Source: Njordibacter sp937773555 (GTDB lineage: Bacteria > Pseudomonadota > Gammaproteobacteria > Pseudomonadales > Balneatricaceae). Taken from it: 64,000 nt of DNA. Each line of letters starts with the position of its first letter. The first letter of the stretch is position 1. Positions 24,451-33,082 of this stretch are shown in pieces. The notes under the pieces are model-generated. The model was not told where the DNA came from, ran no database searches, and saw only the letters and a list, made by a program, of their open reading frames with translations. The position numbers and the translations under genes were made by a program. Location: NCBI RefSeq assembly GCF_047730085.1, contig NZ_CP159830.1, forward strand, positions 1,922,001 to 1,986,000, written 5' to 3'.

Positions 24451-25443
24451 ATGACTGACACGCCCACCATAGCTTCTGAAAAAACCTGGCATGCTCTAGT
24501 GTTAGGTAGAGCAGGCCTTGATCTTTACCCTCAAACTGATGGTGGTAAAACGCGAGATGCCAATGGATTTACTGCTGATATGGGAGGTTCTGGTGGCAAT
24601 ATTGCTGCAGCCATGGGCAAAGTTGGCACCAAGGTAGCACTATTATCAGCCTTGTCTGACGATAGTATTGGCCATTTTGTACGCCAAAGACTGCAAGAAT
24701 GTAATGTTAGTGATGCGTTGTTACAAACTTGCCACGGCAACAGCCGCACTAGTTTGGCGATTGCCGAAGTAAGGCCGACAGATTGTGATGTCGTGATCTA
24801 TCGTAATGATGCTGCCGATCTACAACTATGCCTCACCGATGCAATGAAGGCGGCTGTAGCTGACAGTAGCAACTTGGTGGTTACCGGCACTGCGCTGATT
24901 TCTGAACCATCACGCACCACCACTTTAGAGCTTATGCAACATGCTCAAACTCACTCAAGTCGTGTGTGGTTAGACTTAGATTATCGTCCGTGGAATTGGC
25001 CAGACTTGCAAACCACCCGGAGTATTTATAGCCTTGCCGCGCAGCATGCCACTGTAGTAATTGGCAATGAAGAAGAATTTGCAGTGCTCACGGATGAACT
25101 AGAGGCCTACATTGAGCGTGCCAATAGTCTTGTGATACACCAAACTATTTTACTTAAACGCGGTGGCCATGGTGCCAGTTTATTTAGCCAAGGCAAACGT
25201 CTTGATACCGGCGTTTACCCCGTCACCCCATTAAAGCCCTATGGGGCTGGGGATGCTTTTTTAGGAAATGTAGTAGACCACTATCATCAGCATAAAGATT
25301 GGCAATCTGCCATTACCAGAGGCAGTGCTGCCGCAGCTATTGTAGTGTCTCAACGTGGCTGTGCTAGCGCTATGCCCAATACAAAAGAAATTAATATATT
25401 ACAAGAATCAAGTGTCATGACACCCTCTGCCACCTGGCGTTAG
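24451..25443 (+). CDS. PfkB family carbohydrate kinase (second IolC-like kinase, no DUF2090)
   Basis: A 330-residue ribokinase-family kinase. GGSGGNIAAAMGKVG near residue 46 is the substrate-binding start, and KPYGAGDAFLGNVVD carries the anion hole and catalytic Asp. WLDLDYRPWNWPD and IGNEEEFAVL are shared with the IolC kinase at 16182, so the two are related, but this one lacks the DUF2090 extension. It begins 1 bp after the upstream stop. It probably phosphorylates 2-deoxy-5-ketogluconate or a related keto acid for the class II aldolase two genes downstream. Confidence 0.87.
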   Translation: MTDTPTIASEKTWHALVLGRAGLDLYPQTDGGKTRDANGFTADMGGSGGNIAAAMGKVGTKVALLSALSDDSIGHFVRQRLQECNVSDALLQTCHGNSRTSLAIAEVRPTDCDVVIYRNDAADLQLCLTDAMKAAVADSSNLVVTGTALISEPSRTTTLELMQHAQTHSSRVWLDLDYRPWNWPDLQTTRSIYSLAAQHATVVIGNEEEFAVLTDELEAYIERANSLVIHQTILLKRGGHGASLFSQGKRLDTGVYPVTPLKPYGAGDAFLGNVVDHYHQHKDWQSAITRGSAAAAIVVSQRGCASAMPNTKEINILQESSVMTPSATWR

Positions 25444-25467
25444 TGTCACGATAATAAGGAGTTTTAC

Positions 25468-26307
25468 ATGCATATCCCACCACATGACAATCAGAACAAA
25501 GCCATTGTAGACCGAGACGATGAAAAAACACCTTTATGTTATTTCAACATTGTTAAGCTCACTAAAGGTGAATCCTTTACTTCTATGGTTGAAGGTTATG
25601 AGACGTGTTTAGTCCCTGCTACTGGAAGCATTGACGTGAGCGTTGCAGGGCACCACTTTGATGCTGTAGGTAAACGTATGCACATTTGGCAAGGTGAGCC
25701 AGAGGGAGTCTATATTCCTGTTGGCACTGAAGTGACCTTTACTTGCGTCAGTGACGCTGCTGAAATTTTCGTCTCAGGTGCAAAGCACGATGAAGTGTAT
25801 GAGCCTTTTGTAGTGCGCGAAGCGCAAATTGACCCAGTTCAATACGGTTCTGATGACACCAAGACACACCGCAAGATCAAACATATATTGGGTAAAGCTC
25901 AGGCTGGTAAGGTAGGGCGTTTATTAGTAAGCGAATTATTTACCGTAGGCGCTGGTGGCTGGTCTGGGTTCCCGCCCCACAAACACGATACTGATACATT
26001 GCCTACAGAGTCGCGTCATGACGAAGTGTATAACTTCCGTTTTAATCCAGAGCATGGCTTTGGCGCCCAGTTTATTACGCAAGAAGGCGAAGATATGGGC
26101 GATGTTTATCATATTCGTAATAGCTCTACTATTCAGATAGAAAAAGGTTATCACCCCTGTGTAGCAGGCCCAGGTTACGAGATGTATTACTTCACTATTT
26201 TGGGAGGCTTGTCACAACGGCCACTGCATCAAAATTTTCACCCTGAACATGTCTACCAGCTGGATACGATCCCCGGTATGAAAGACATGATCAATAAGTT
26301 TAAGTAG
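25468..26307 (+). CDS. 5-deoxy-glucuronate isomerase family protein (second IolB)
   Basis: A 279-residue bicupin of the IolB family with AAGGAG upstream of its ATG. The metal ligands are retained: His171 and His173 in FPPHKHD, Glu186 in RHDEVYNFRF and His229 in GYHPC. The loop before the Glu differs from the iolB at 13508 (HDEVYNFRF against LEETYYHR), and the N-terminal half is diverged, suggesting a changed substrate or an old paralogue rather than a recent copy. It sits between the second kinase and the class II aldolase. Confidence 0.88.
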   Translation: MHIPPHDNQNKAIVDRDDEKTPLCYFNIVKLTKGESFTSMVEGYETCLVPATGSIDVSVAGHHFDAVGKRMHIWQGEPEGVYIPVGTEVTFTCVSDAAEIFVSGAKHDEVYEPFVVREAQIDPVQYGSDDTKTHRKIKHILGKAQAGKVGRLLVSELFTVGAGGWSGFPPHKHDTDTLPTESRHDEVYNFRFNPEHGFGAQFITQEGEDMGDVYHIRNSSTIQIEKGYHPCVAGPGYEMYYFTILGGLSQRPLHQNFHPEHVYQLDTIPGMKDMINKFK

Positions 26308-26313
26308 GCCACT

Positions 26314-27144
26314 ATGTTAGTTAATTTATCAGACCTTATGCAGCCTGCTATGAAACATGGATATGCTGTGCCTTGCTTTAATGTATTTGGCTACGAAGAT
26401 GCCTTAGCTGTAGTATCCGCGGCAGAAGCTCGTAATGCCAGTGTCATTTTAGCCGTTAACTTAGATATGACGCTGTTTATGCCCTTAGATCATATTATAG
26501 GCATGCTCAAGCCTCTTGCACTAAGTGCAAAAGTGCCAGTGTGTCTTCACTTAGACCATAATTATGATATTCCTACGGTACTTAGAGCAATAGATGCAGG
26601 TTTCACTTCGGTGATGTATGACGGTTCACAGCTACCCATTGAGCAAAATATTGAGGGAGTGCGGCAAGTGGTGGCCCATGCTAAAAATGTGGGTGTATCA
26701 GTAGAGGCGGAAGTTGGCTCTGTTCCCTATGCCAGTGGCAGGGATCATATTAAATCTGAACTAACAGACATTAATGAAGCCATGATGATGTTACAACAGG
26801 CCAAGCCTGATGTATTAGCCGTATCTGTGGGTAATGTACATCGCTTAGAAAACACCTTTGTGGATATTGATTTTACCCGTTTTGAGGAACTACAAGCGGC
26901 TTTAGATGTGCCCTTAGTCATCCACGGTACCAGTGGTGTAAAAACCCACGATATACAAAAGCTGGCCAAAGGAAATGTGTGCAAATTTAACATCGGTACT
27001 TGCTTGCGACAGCGTTTTGGCAAGTCGTTACGCCACACCCTTGCAACTGACCCTAATTTATTTGACCGGCTTACTATAATGAAGACCATTATTCCTGAAG
27101 TGAGCCAAGAAGCCGATAATATGATTGATCTTCTTGGCCAATAG
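26314..27144 (+). CDS. Class II fructose-bisphosphate aldolase family protein (IolJ-like)
   Basis: A 276-residue class II (zinc) aldolase. The metal ligands appear in VCLHLDHNYDIPTVLRAIDAGFTSVMYDGS (His-X-Asp-His type), VEAEVGSVPY, and the phosphate-binding HGTSGVKTHDIQKL and KFNIGTCLRQRF segments. In inositol pathways IolJ cleaves 5-dehydro-2-deoxygluconate-6-phosphate to DHAP and malonate semialdehyde. Because the other arm carries the DUF2090 aldolase fused to IolC, the locus has two unrelated candidate aldolases. It starts 6 bp after the second iolB. Confidence 0.9.
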   Translation: MLVNLSDLMQPAMKHGYAVPCFNVFGYEDALAVVSAAEARNASVILAVNLDMTLFMPLDHIIGMLKPLALSAKVPVCLHLDHNYDIPTVLRAIDAGFTSVMYDGSQLPIEQNIEGVRQVVAHAKNVGVSVEAEVGSVPYASGRDHIKSELTDINEAMMMLQQAKPDVLAVSVGNVHRLENTFVDIDFTRFEELQAALDVPLVIHGTSGVKTHDIQKLAKGNVCKFNIGTCLRQRFGKSLRHTLATDPNLFDRLTIMKTIIPEVSQEADNMIDLLGQ

Positions 27145-27189
27145 CTAAGCTGATCAACTAGTCCAATTCAGCCCACACGAGATAAGTTC

Positions 27190-28017
27190 ATGGCACAATT
27201 AACTGGCCTAAACAACAAAGTAGCCGTCATCACAGGTGGCAGTCAGGGCTTAGGCGCAGCCACTGCCCACCTATTTGCAGAACGGGGCGCCAAAGGCCTT
27301 ATATTGTGTGGCCGGCAAACAGACAAAGGCCTTTTGGTCGCTGAAAAAATTCAACAGCAATACCCTTCCTGCAAAGTTCACTTTATTAGCGCAGATTTAG
27401 CCGATGTAGACTCACCCAAACGCATTATTGCTGCCGCACAAGAGTGTTTCGGACAATTAGACATTCTCATCAACGTAGCAGGACTGTCTGAGCGTGGCAC
27501 ACTATTAGACACCACACCTGAGTTATACGACCGCATTATGAACATTAATGTACGAGCTCCCTTTTTTCTTATGCAAGAAGCGGCTAAATTAATGCGCAGT
27601 AATGGTACCGACGGGGCCATTGTGAGCATCGGCTCCATTGCCGCCTATGCAGGTATGCCTATGCTCACCGCTTACTGCACATCCAAAGGTGGGCTCAACA
27701 CCCTCACTCGCAACGCAGCCCACGCGCTAATGCGTGACCGTATAAGAGTTAACTGTTTAAATATTGGCTGGATGGCAAGTGATGAAGAAGACGTTATTCA
27801 GCGCAAATATCATGGCGCAGAAGATGGTTGGCAAGAAAAAGTAGGTGCTGGCATGCCTTTTGGCCGGTTAGTCGATCCGAACGAAGTGGCTAGAGCTTTA
27901 GCCTTTTTAGCCAGCGACGAATCTGGGTTAATGACAGGATCAGTGGTTAATTTTGATCAGTCAGTATGGGCTGCTAGCGATGCTATGGTGGTGCCTGAGC
28001 ACCGGCTGCCAGATTAA
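27190..28017 (+). CDS. Short-chain dehydrogenase/reductase
   Basis: A 275-residue classical SDR. The cofactor motif is TGGSQGLG (near residues 14-21), NVAG is present, and the catalytic Ser, Tyr and Lys are in SIGSIAAY and AYCTSKGG. The C-terminus GLMTGSVVNFDQSVWAA is standard. It is the last gene of the transporter/second inositol arm and may interconvert inositol isomers or an oxidised intermediate. Its 3' end overlaps the convergent LysR gene by 4 bp. Confidence 0.9.
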   Translation: MAQLTGLNNKVAVITGGSQGLGAATAHLFAERGAKGLILCGRQTDKGLLVAEKIQQQYPSCKVHFISADLADVDSPKRIIAAAQECFGQLDILINVAGLSERGTLLDTTPELYDRIMNINVRAPFFLMQEAAKLMRSNGTDGAIVSIGSIAAYAGMPMLTAYCTSKGGLNTLTRNAAHALMRDRIRVNCLNIGWMASDEEDVIQRKYHGAEDGWQEKVGAGMPFGRLVDPNEVARALAFLASDESGLMTGSVVNFDQSVWAASDAMVVPEHRLPD

Positions 28018-28892
28018 ACCTGGGCTAATAACCAATTTTTGAACGCCCTTACATCTGGACGTTGCAGGTGTGTTTTAGGGCAAACCACATAGTACGCATA
28101 ATCAGTAATTAGAACCTGATCAAACACCTTCACCAATCGACCTGACGCTAAATGGTCTTCCACAAATGGCGTAGAACCTAACGCCACACCCTGGCCATCT
28201 ATCGCCGCCTGTATAAGTACATTAGTGTCATCTATGGTGGTGCCACGCCTGTTAGAGATGCCTTTTACACCGGCTTGCCTTAGCCATTCATTCCAGGCAT
28301 ATGGGCCAGCATCATGCAGCAAGGTGACTTCAAGTAACTGCTCAGGTTTAAATAACGGTGGTTTATTAGCAAGCCATGTGGGGCTTGCTACAGGAAAAAA
28401 ATCTAAGCGTATGATGGGGGTGCTCTCAACCCCCTTCCAGTCACCTCGACCATAAGTAACCGCAAGGTCAATGTCTTCGCGTTCAAAATCGACGGCATTG
28501 TGGGCATGAAACAAACACAAATCAATTTCTGGGTAAAGTTGCCAAAACTCTTTTAACCTTGGCGATAGCCACTTAGCTGCAAAGGAAGGTGCTAAGCGCA
28601 CGTTAAGTACAGAGCCCCCCTTTTCTTGTTTCAGACTTACAACAGCGTTAGCCATGTCGTCAAAAGCATCAGCTAGCACAGGCATTAAAGCCTCACCTTG
28701 AGACGTCAATGATAAGTTCCTTGGTAAGCGCTTAAACAGACTATGCCCTAAGTAGTCCTCTAAGCCTTTCACTTGGTGACTAATAGCCGCTTGGGTGACA
28801 AATAGCTCATCGGCTGCCCGAGTAAAACTCAGGTGTCTTGCGGCTGCTTCAAAAGCACGCAAACTATTGAGAGGGGGCAGTTTTCTCGCCAT
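28014..28892 (-). CDS. LysR family transcriptional regulator, GcvA-like
   Basis: A 292-residue LysR regulator. The N-terminal helix-turn-helix is KLPPLNSLRAFEAAARHLSFTRAADELFVTQAAISHQVKGLEDYLG, the GcvA subgroup signature, followed by the type 2 periplasmic-binding effector domain. It is divergent from the MttB/DMGDH cluster, 138 bp away, with a long palindrome in between that contains ATTAG-N5-CTAAT, matching the CTAAT element known for GcvA. GcvA responds to glycine; demethylation of betaine-like compounds ends at glycine, which fits. Confidence 0.93.
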   Translation of the reverse strand: MARKLPPLNSLRAFEAAARHLSFTRAADELFVTQAAISHQVKGLEDYLGHSLFKRLPRNLSLTSQGEALMPVLADAFDDMANAVVSLKQEKGGSVLNVRLAPSFAAKWLSPRLKEFWQLYPEIDLCLFHAHNAVDFEREDIDLAVTYGRGDWKGVESTPIIRLDFFPVASPTWLANKPPLFKPEQLLEVTLLHDAGPYAWNEWLRQAGVKGISNRRGTTIDDTNVLIQAAIDGQGVALGSTPFVEDHLASGRLVKVFDQVLITDYAYYVVCPKTHLQRPDVRAFKNWLLAQV

Positions 28893-28918
28893 GCGTTAAC
28901 CTCTTTTATAAGCCTTAT

Positions 28919-28943
28919 TATAGATTAGTTATTCTAATCTATA
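28919..28943. promoter_or_regulatory. 25-bp perfect palindrome in the LysR/MttB divergent promoter
   Basis: TATAGATTAG-TTATT-CTAATCTATA, perfect 10-bp arms with a 5-bp spacer. It contains the LysR T-N11-A pattern (ATTAG-N5-CTAAT) and is placed between the two divergent starts. Probable operator of the adjacent GcvA-like regulator. Confidence 0.7.
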
Positions 28944-29030
28944 GCCATAGAATTAATCAATTGAACGCAACCGTATTTAAGCTAAAAATGAGGCTGATTT
29001 CAACTAATAAAAATAACTTGGAAAGCTCCT

Positions 29031-30572
29031 ATGTCACGTCGATCCGGTGGCCGTCAGGCCCGTTTAGCAGAGCGTTTGGCTCCCTTAACTGAAGAAGCAA
29101 AGCCAGTCCATCCAGGGGAAACTGGTGGCACATTTATGCCTTTGTCTAAAAGTGCTATGTCTGCTGTTGCAGAGAATGCTTATCGCATCTTATCTGAAAT
29201 AGGTTTTAGTCGTTCCACACCCCACTGTACAGAGATCATGGTAGAAGCTGGGGCAATTATGGGAGAGGATGGCCGGTTACGCATTCCACGTGCTTTAGTA
29301 GAGCATACCTTAAGTATTTGTCAGCGAAATCTAACACTCCATGGTGTAGAGCCTAAGCATGATATAACGCTAAGCGGGCAGCGGGTACATTTTTCTACGG
29401 CTGGCGCTGCGGTGCATGTGTCAGACCCAGAAAATAACACCTACCGCAATTCTGCGACGGAAGATTTATATGATATGGCGCGCATTGCTGATACCTGTGA
29501 GCATATTCACATGTTTCAGCGCATGTGTGTTTTAAGAGACATAGACGATCCAAAAACCATGGATTTAAATACACTTTACTGCTCTATCATGGGTAATAGT
29601 AAGCATATAGGCACCAGTTTTACTGAAGCAGACCATGTTAGTGCGGGACTTCAAATGTTACATCACTTTGCTGGCAGCGAAGAAGCCTGGCGAGCACGAC
29701 CTTTTGTGAGCATGTCTAACTGCTTTGTGGTGCCCCCAATGACCTTTGCAGAAGAGTCCTTAGAATGCCTGCGTGTGGGGGTAGAAGGTGGCATGCCCAT
29801 TCTATTACTTTCTGCCGGACAAGCTGGAGCGACCTCTCCCGCTTTGTTAGCAGGCGCAGTGTCTCAGGCTTGGGCTGAATGTTTAGGCGGTTTGGTTTAC
29901 GTTAATGCCATTAAGCCAGGTGCCCCAGCTATTATAGGCACCTGGCCCTTTGTCTCTGATTTACGCACTGGCGCTATGAGCGGTGGTTCTCCAGAACAAG
30001 GTATATTATCTGCAGCATGTGCACAGATGGGTAACTATTTTGATTTACCTACAGGCACAGCGTGTGGCATGACCGATGCAAAATTCCCAGATTTTCAAGC
30101 TGGGGCTGAAAGAGCCTATACTGCCGTGGCAGCAGCTATGGCCGGTGCCAACGTTGTCTACGAATCTGCAGGAATGTACGGCAGCCTTATGGGCGCTTGC
30201 CCAGAAAGCTTACTCATGGACAATGACGTATTAGGTGCTTGCATGCGCATGACTAAAGGAATTAAAGTGGACGAAGACAGCCTAAGTTTTGACGTAATCA
30301 ATGAAGTCTGCATGGGAGGCAAGGGCCATTACCTAGGCTCAGATCAAACCCTATCAGTCATGCAAAGTGAGTATATTTATCCCGAGCTAGGAGACCGTAC
30401 CAGCCCTAATGTATGGGCTGAACAAGGCAAACCGGTGTTATTAGAAAAGGCGATCGCTAAAAAGAAAGAACTATTAGCCAGCTATTTTCCAACTCACATC
30501 AGCGACGAGGCTGACTTAGCTATACGCGCGGAATTTGACATCCGCCTTACCCGTGAACAAATTGGCCGTTAA
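29031..30572 (+). CDS. Trimethylamine methyltransferase (MttB) family protein, non-pyrrolysine
   Basis: A 513-residue member of the MttB superfamily (YRILSEIGFSRSTPHCTEIMVEAGA, HFSTAGAAVHVSD, LLSAGQAGATSPALLAGAVSQAWAE, GGSPEQGILSAACAQMGNYFDLPTGTACGMTDAK). The true TMA methyltransferase has an in-frame amber codon for pyrrolysine; here the frame is uninterrupted, so it is the non-Pyl type, whose known members demethylate quaternary amines such as glycine betaine, proline betaine or carnitine. No corrinoid protein or reactivator is nearby. The two downstream DMGDH-type flavoenzymes point to stepwise demethylation. Methyl acceptor unknown. Confidence 0.9.
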   Translation: MSRRSGGRQARLAERLAPLTEEAKPVHPGETGGTFMPLSKSAMSAVAENAYRILSEIGFSRSTPHCTEIMVEAGAIMGEDGRLRIPRALVEHTLSICQRNLTLHGVEPKHDITLSGQRVHFSTAGAAVHVSDPENNTYRNSATEDLYDMARIADTCEHIHMFQRMCVLRDIDDPKTMDLNTLYCSIMGNSKHIGTSFTEADHVSAGLQMLHHFAGSEEAWRARPFVSMSNCFVVPPMTFAEESLECLRVGVEGGMPILLLSAGQAGATSPALLAGAVSQAWAECLGGLVYVNAIKPGAPAIIGTWPFVSDLRTGAMSGGSPEQGILSAACAQMGNYFDLPTGTACGMTDAKFPDFQAGAERAYTAVAAAMAGANVVYESAGMYGSLMGACPESLLMDNDVLGACMRMTKGIKVDEDSLSFDVINEVCMGGKGHYLGSDQTLSVMQSEYIYPELGDRTSPNVWAEQGKPVLLEKAIAKKKELLASYFPTHISDEADLAIRAEFDIRLTREQIGR

Positions 30573-30596
30573 CACTGGCTGTAAGAGAAATACATT

Positions 30597-33020
30597 ATGT
30601 CCCTACCATCCCATGCCCGCGTAGTTATTATCGGTGGCGGTTCCCTTGGTGTTAACCTTATGTACCACCTCACAGAAGAAGGCTGGACCGATGTAGTAAT
30701 GATTGAAAAGGGTGAGCTTACTAGTGGTTCAACTTGGCACGCCGCTGGCCTTTGCCCTAACTTTAATGGAAACCATACTTTATCTAAAATTCACGATTAT
30801 ACCATCGAGCTGTATGACAAAATTCTACCAGCCAAAACCGGACTGCCTTCATCATTCCATAAGTGCGGCAGCCTTCGCGTAGGTTATAACGAAGTAGAAG
30901 AGCAGTGGTTCCGTAACGTCATGAGCCGTGCTCACAATATTGGGTGTGAAATGCGCTGGGTATCTAAAGAAGAAGCCAAAGCCATTAACCCTGTGATGAA
31001 TTTTGACGGCGCACGCTGTATTTTATATACGCCTAATGATGGCCATGTGGACCCAACAGCTGTGGTTATGCCCTTGTCCCAATTAGCCAGAGAAAATGGT
31101 GCTAAAATTAGCCGTTTTAACCGCGTCACAGACATCAATATAGTACCCCAAGGTGGTTACGAGGTGATTACTGAACAAGGCAATATCGTTGCTGAACATG
31201 TGGTTAATGCAGGGGGGTGTTTCGCCCCTGAAGTAGGCCGTATGGTGGGCGTACATGTGCCTATTATTAACCTAGAACACCAATACCTGATCACCGAAGA
31301 CCACCCAGAAATTGCAGCCTTAGTAAAAGAGCTGCCCGTTACTAGAGATTCCACTGCAGCCGCTTATATTCGTCAAGAGGGTAATGGTTTATTGGTAGGC
31401 CCATACGAAACCCGTGGTTCAAAGCCTTGGGCTATTAATGGTATGGATTGGGACTTTGATCGCGAATTATTTGCCGGCGACTTAGTACGCCTAATGCCTT
31501 GGCTTGAACGGTGTATGGAACTGGTGCCTATTTTCCAAGAAGTTGGTGTTAAAACCATTATAAATGGCCCTATTACCCACACCCCAGATGACAACTTTTT
31601 AGTTGGCCCTGTGGCTGGCTTAACTAACTTTTGGAACATGACTGGCGCCTCCATTGGTATTGCTCAAGGTGGCATTGGTAAATACATGGCACAGTGGATG
31701 GTTCATGGTCAGACAGAACTCAACATGGCCTCATTAGATAGCCGCCGTTTTGGTGATTGGGCTGATAAGAATTATTGCATTACCCGCGCTATTGAATCAT
31801 ACGAGCGGATGTACTCCAGCGCTTCGCCTACAGAAAACCGTCCCCATGGGCGCCCTATTCGCACCAGCGCATTGCATACAGTAATGGCACAAAAGGATGC
31901 AGTACACTTTGTTACTGCAGGCTTTGAAAAGCCTGCGTGGTTTAAAACCGATGCTGTGCGCAACGAAAGCGAAACTTGGACTCACAGCGAAGCACACGCT
32001 GTAGTGGCAGAGGAATGTGCAGCAGTGCAAAACACCTGTGGTATAACCGACATCAGCGGTACAGCTAAATTTCGTGTTATAGGCCCCGACGCTCATGCCT
32101 TTTTAGATCACCTGTCATGCAACAAGCTGCCTGCCAAAGATGGCCGTATTAGTCTTACCCTATTCCACGCGGCTAACGGTGGCATCATGGCTGAGCAAAC
32201 CGTTAGCCGTATTAGCCATGACCACTTTGTATTGATGGGTGCTATTGGTTCACAAATTAAAGACATGCAGTGGATGCAGCAACATGCAGGTGATTACGAT
32301 ATCACCCTTGAAGACTTCACCGAAAACTGGGGTGGTCTGTTACTCACTGGCCCTAAAGCTCGTGAAATTTTGCAACACATCTGTGAAGATGACTTATCAA
32401 CCAGCGCCTTCCCATGGCTAGCTTGCCAAACTATTCAGTTAGATTCTGCACCTGTTTTTGCTATGCGGGTATCTTACGCTGGGGAGTTGGGTTGGGAACT
32501 GCACATGCCTGTTTGGCAACTTATTTCAATCTATGAGTCACTAATGGAGTTTGGTCAGCCTTTGGGTTTACGAGACTTTGGCACGCGCGCTTTTAACAGC
32601 ATGCGTATGGAAAAAATGTATCGCGCTTATGGCACCGAATTTACTGAGGAAATTTCAGGTTTAGAGGCAGGTATGGAGCGTTTCTTAGATTTAAGCCGGG
32701 AGTTTATTGGCCGTACTAATATGCTTCAGCGTCAAGCTAATGGTTTGTCTTTGCAACTGGCTTACCTGATATTTGATGACCAGGTAGCTGCAGAATGTTT
32801 TGGTAACGAAGCAGTGTTTGCTAATGGTGACCATACGGGTATTATCACCGGGGGCGCCTATGGCTATCGAGTAGAAAAAAGCTTAGCCTTTGCTTACCTC
32901 AAGCCTGAACATTGTAATGCGGGCCAGGCCCTGACTGTAGAGACCTCTGTTGGCACACGACATTGCCATGTAGAACTTGACGCAGCGTATAATCCAAATA
33001 ATAGTTTATTGCGCAGCTAG
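30597..33020 (+). CDS. GcvT-fused FAD oxidoreductase, DMGDH/SARDH type (copy 1)
   Basis: An 807-residue flavoenzyme. The N-terminal DAO-type FAD domain starts VVIIGGGSLGVNLMYHL; His48 in STWHAAGLCP corresponds to the His that covalently binds FAD in dimethylglycine and sarcosine dehydrogenases. The aminomethyltransferase (GcvT) domain occupies about residues 430-690 and its C-terminal barrel the rest (RAFNSMRMEKMYRAYG). These enzymes demethylate N-methylated amino acids and pass the one-carbon unit to tetrahydrofolate. It is 24 bp after the MttB-like gene. The second FAD glycine motif reads GGSLGV where GGIIGT is seen in copy 2. Confidence 0.92.
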   Translation: MSLPSHARVVIIGGGSLGVNLMYHLTEEGWTDVVMIEKGELTSGSTWHAAGLCPNFNGNHTLSKIHDYTIELYDKILPAKTGLPSSFHKCGSLRVGYNEVEEQWFRNVMSRAHNIGCEMRWVSKEEAKAINPVMNFDGARCILYTPNDGHVDPTAVVMPLSQLARENGAKISRFNRVTDINIVPQGGYEVITEQGNIVAEHVVNAGGCFAPEVGRMVGVHVPIINLEHQYLITEDHPEIAALVKELPVTRDSTAAAYIRQEGNGLLVGPYETRGSKPWAINGMDWDFDRELFAGDLVRLMPWLERCMELVPIFQEVGVKTIINGPITHTPDDNFLVGPVAGLTNFWNMTGASIGIAQGGIGKYMAQWMVHGQTELNMASLDSRRFGDWADKNYCITRAIESYERMYSSASPTENRPHGRPIRTSALHTVMAQKDAVHFVTAGFEKPAWFKTDAVRNESETWTHSEAHAVVAEECAAVQNTCGITDISGTAKFRVIGPDAHAFLDHLSCNKLPAKDGRISLTLFHAANGGIMAEQTVSRISHDHFVLMGAIGSQIKDMQWMQQHAGDYDITLEDFTENWGGLLLTGPKAREILQHICEDDLSTSAFPWLACQTIQLDSAPVFAMRVSYAGELGWELHMPVWQLISIYESLMEFGQPLGLRDFGTRAFNSMRMEKMYRAYGTEFTEEISGLEAGMERFLDLSREFIGRTNMLQRQANGLSLQLAYLIFDDQVAAECFGNEAVFANGDHTGIITGGAYGYRVEKSLAFAYLKPEHCNAGQALTVETSVGTRHCHVELDAAYNPNNSLLRS

Positions 33021-33082
33021 CCACTAATACCAATAAAAACAACACCGTGGGCTATTGCTAATCCACGGCTAACGAGAATGTT

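Noticed and set aside
29031..30572. Pyrrolysine-containing trimethylamine methyltransferase
   Set aside because: The reading frame has no internal amber codon and no Pyl biosynthesis genes are nearby.
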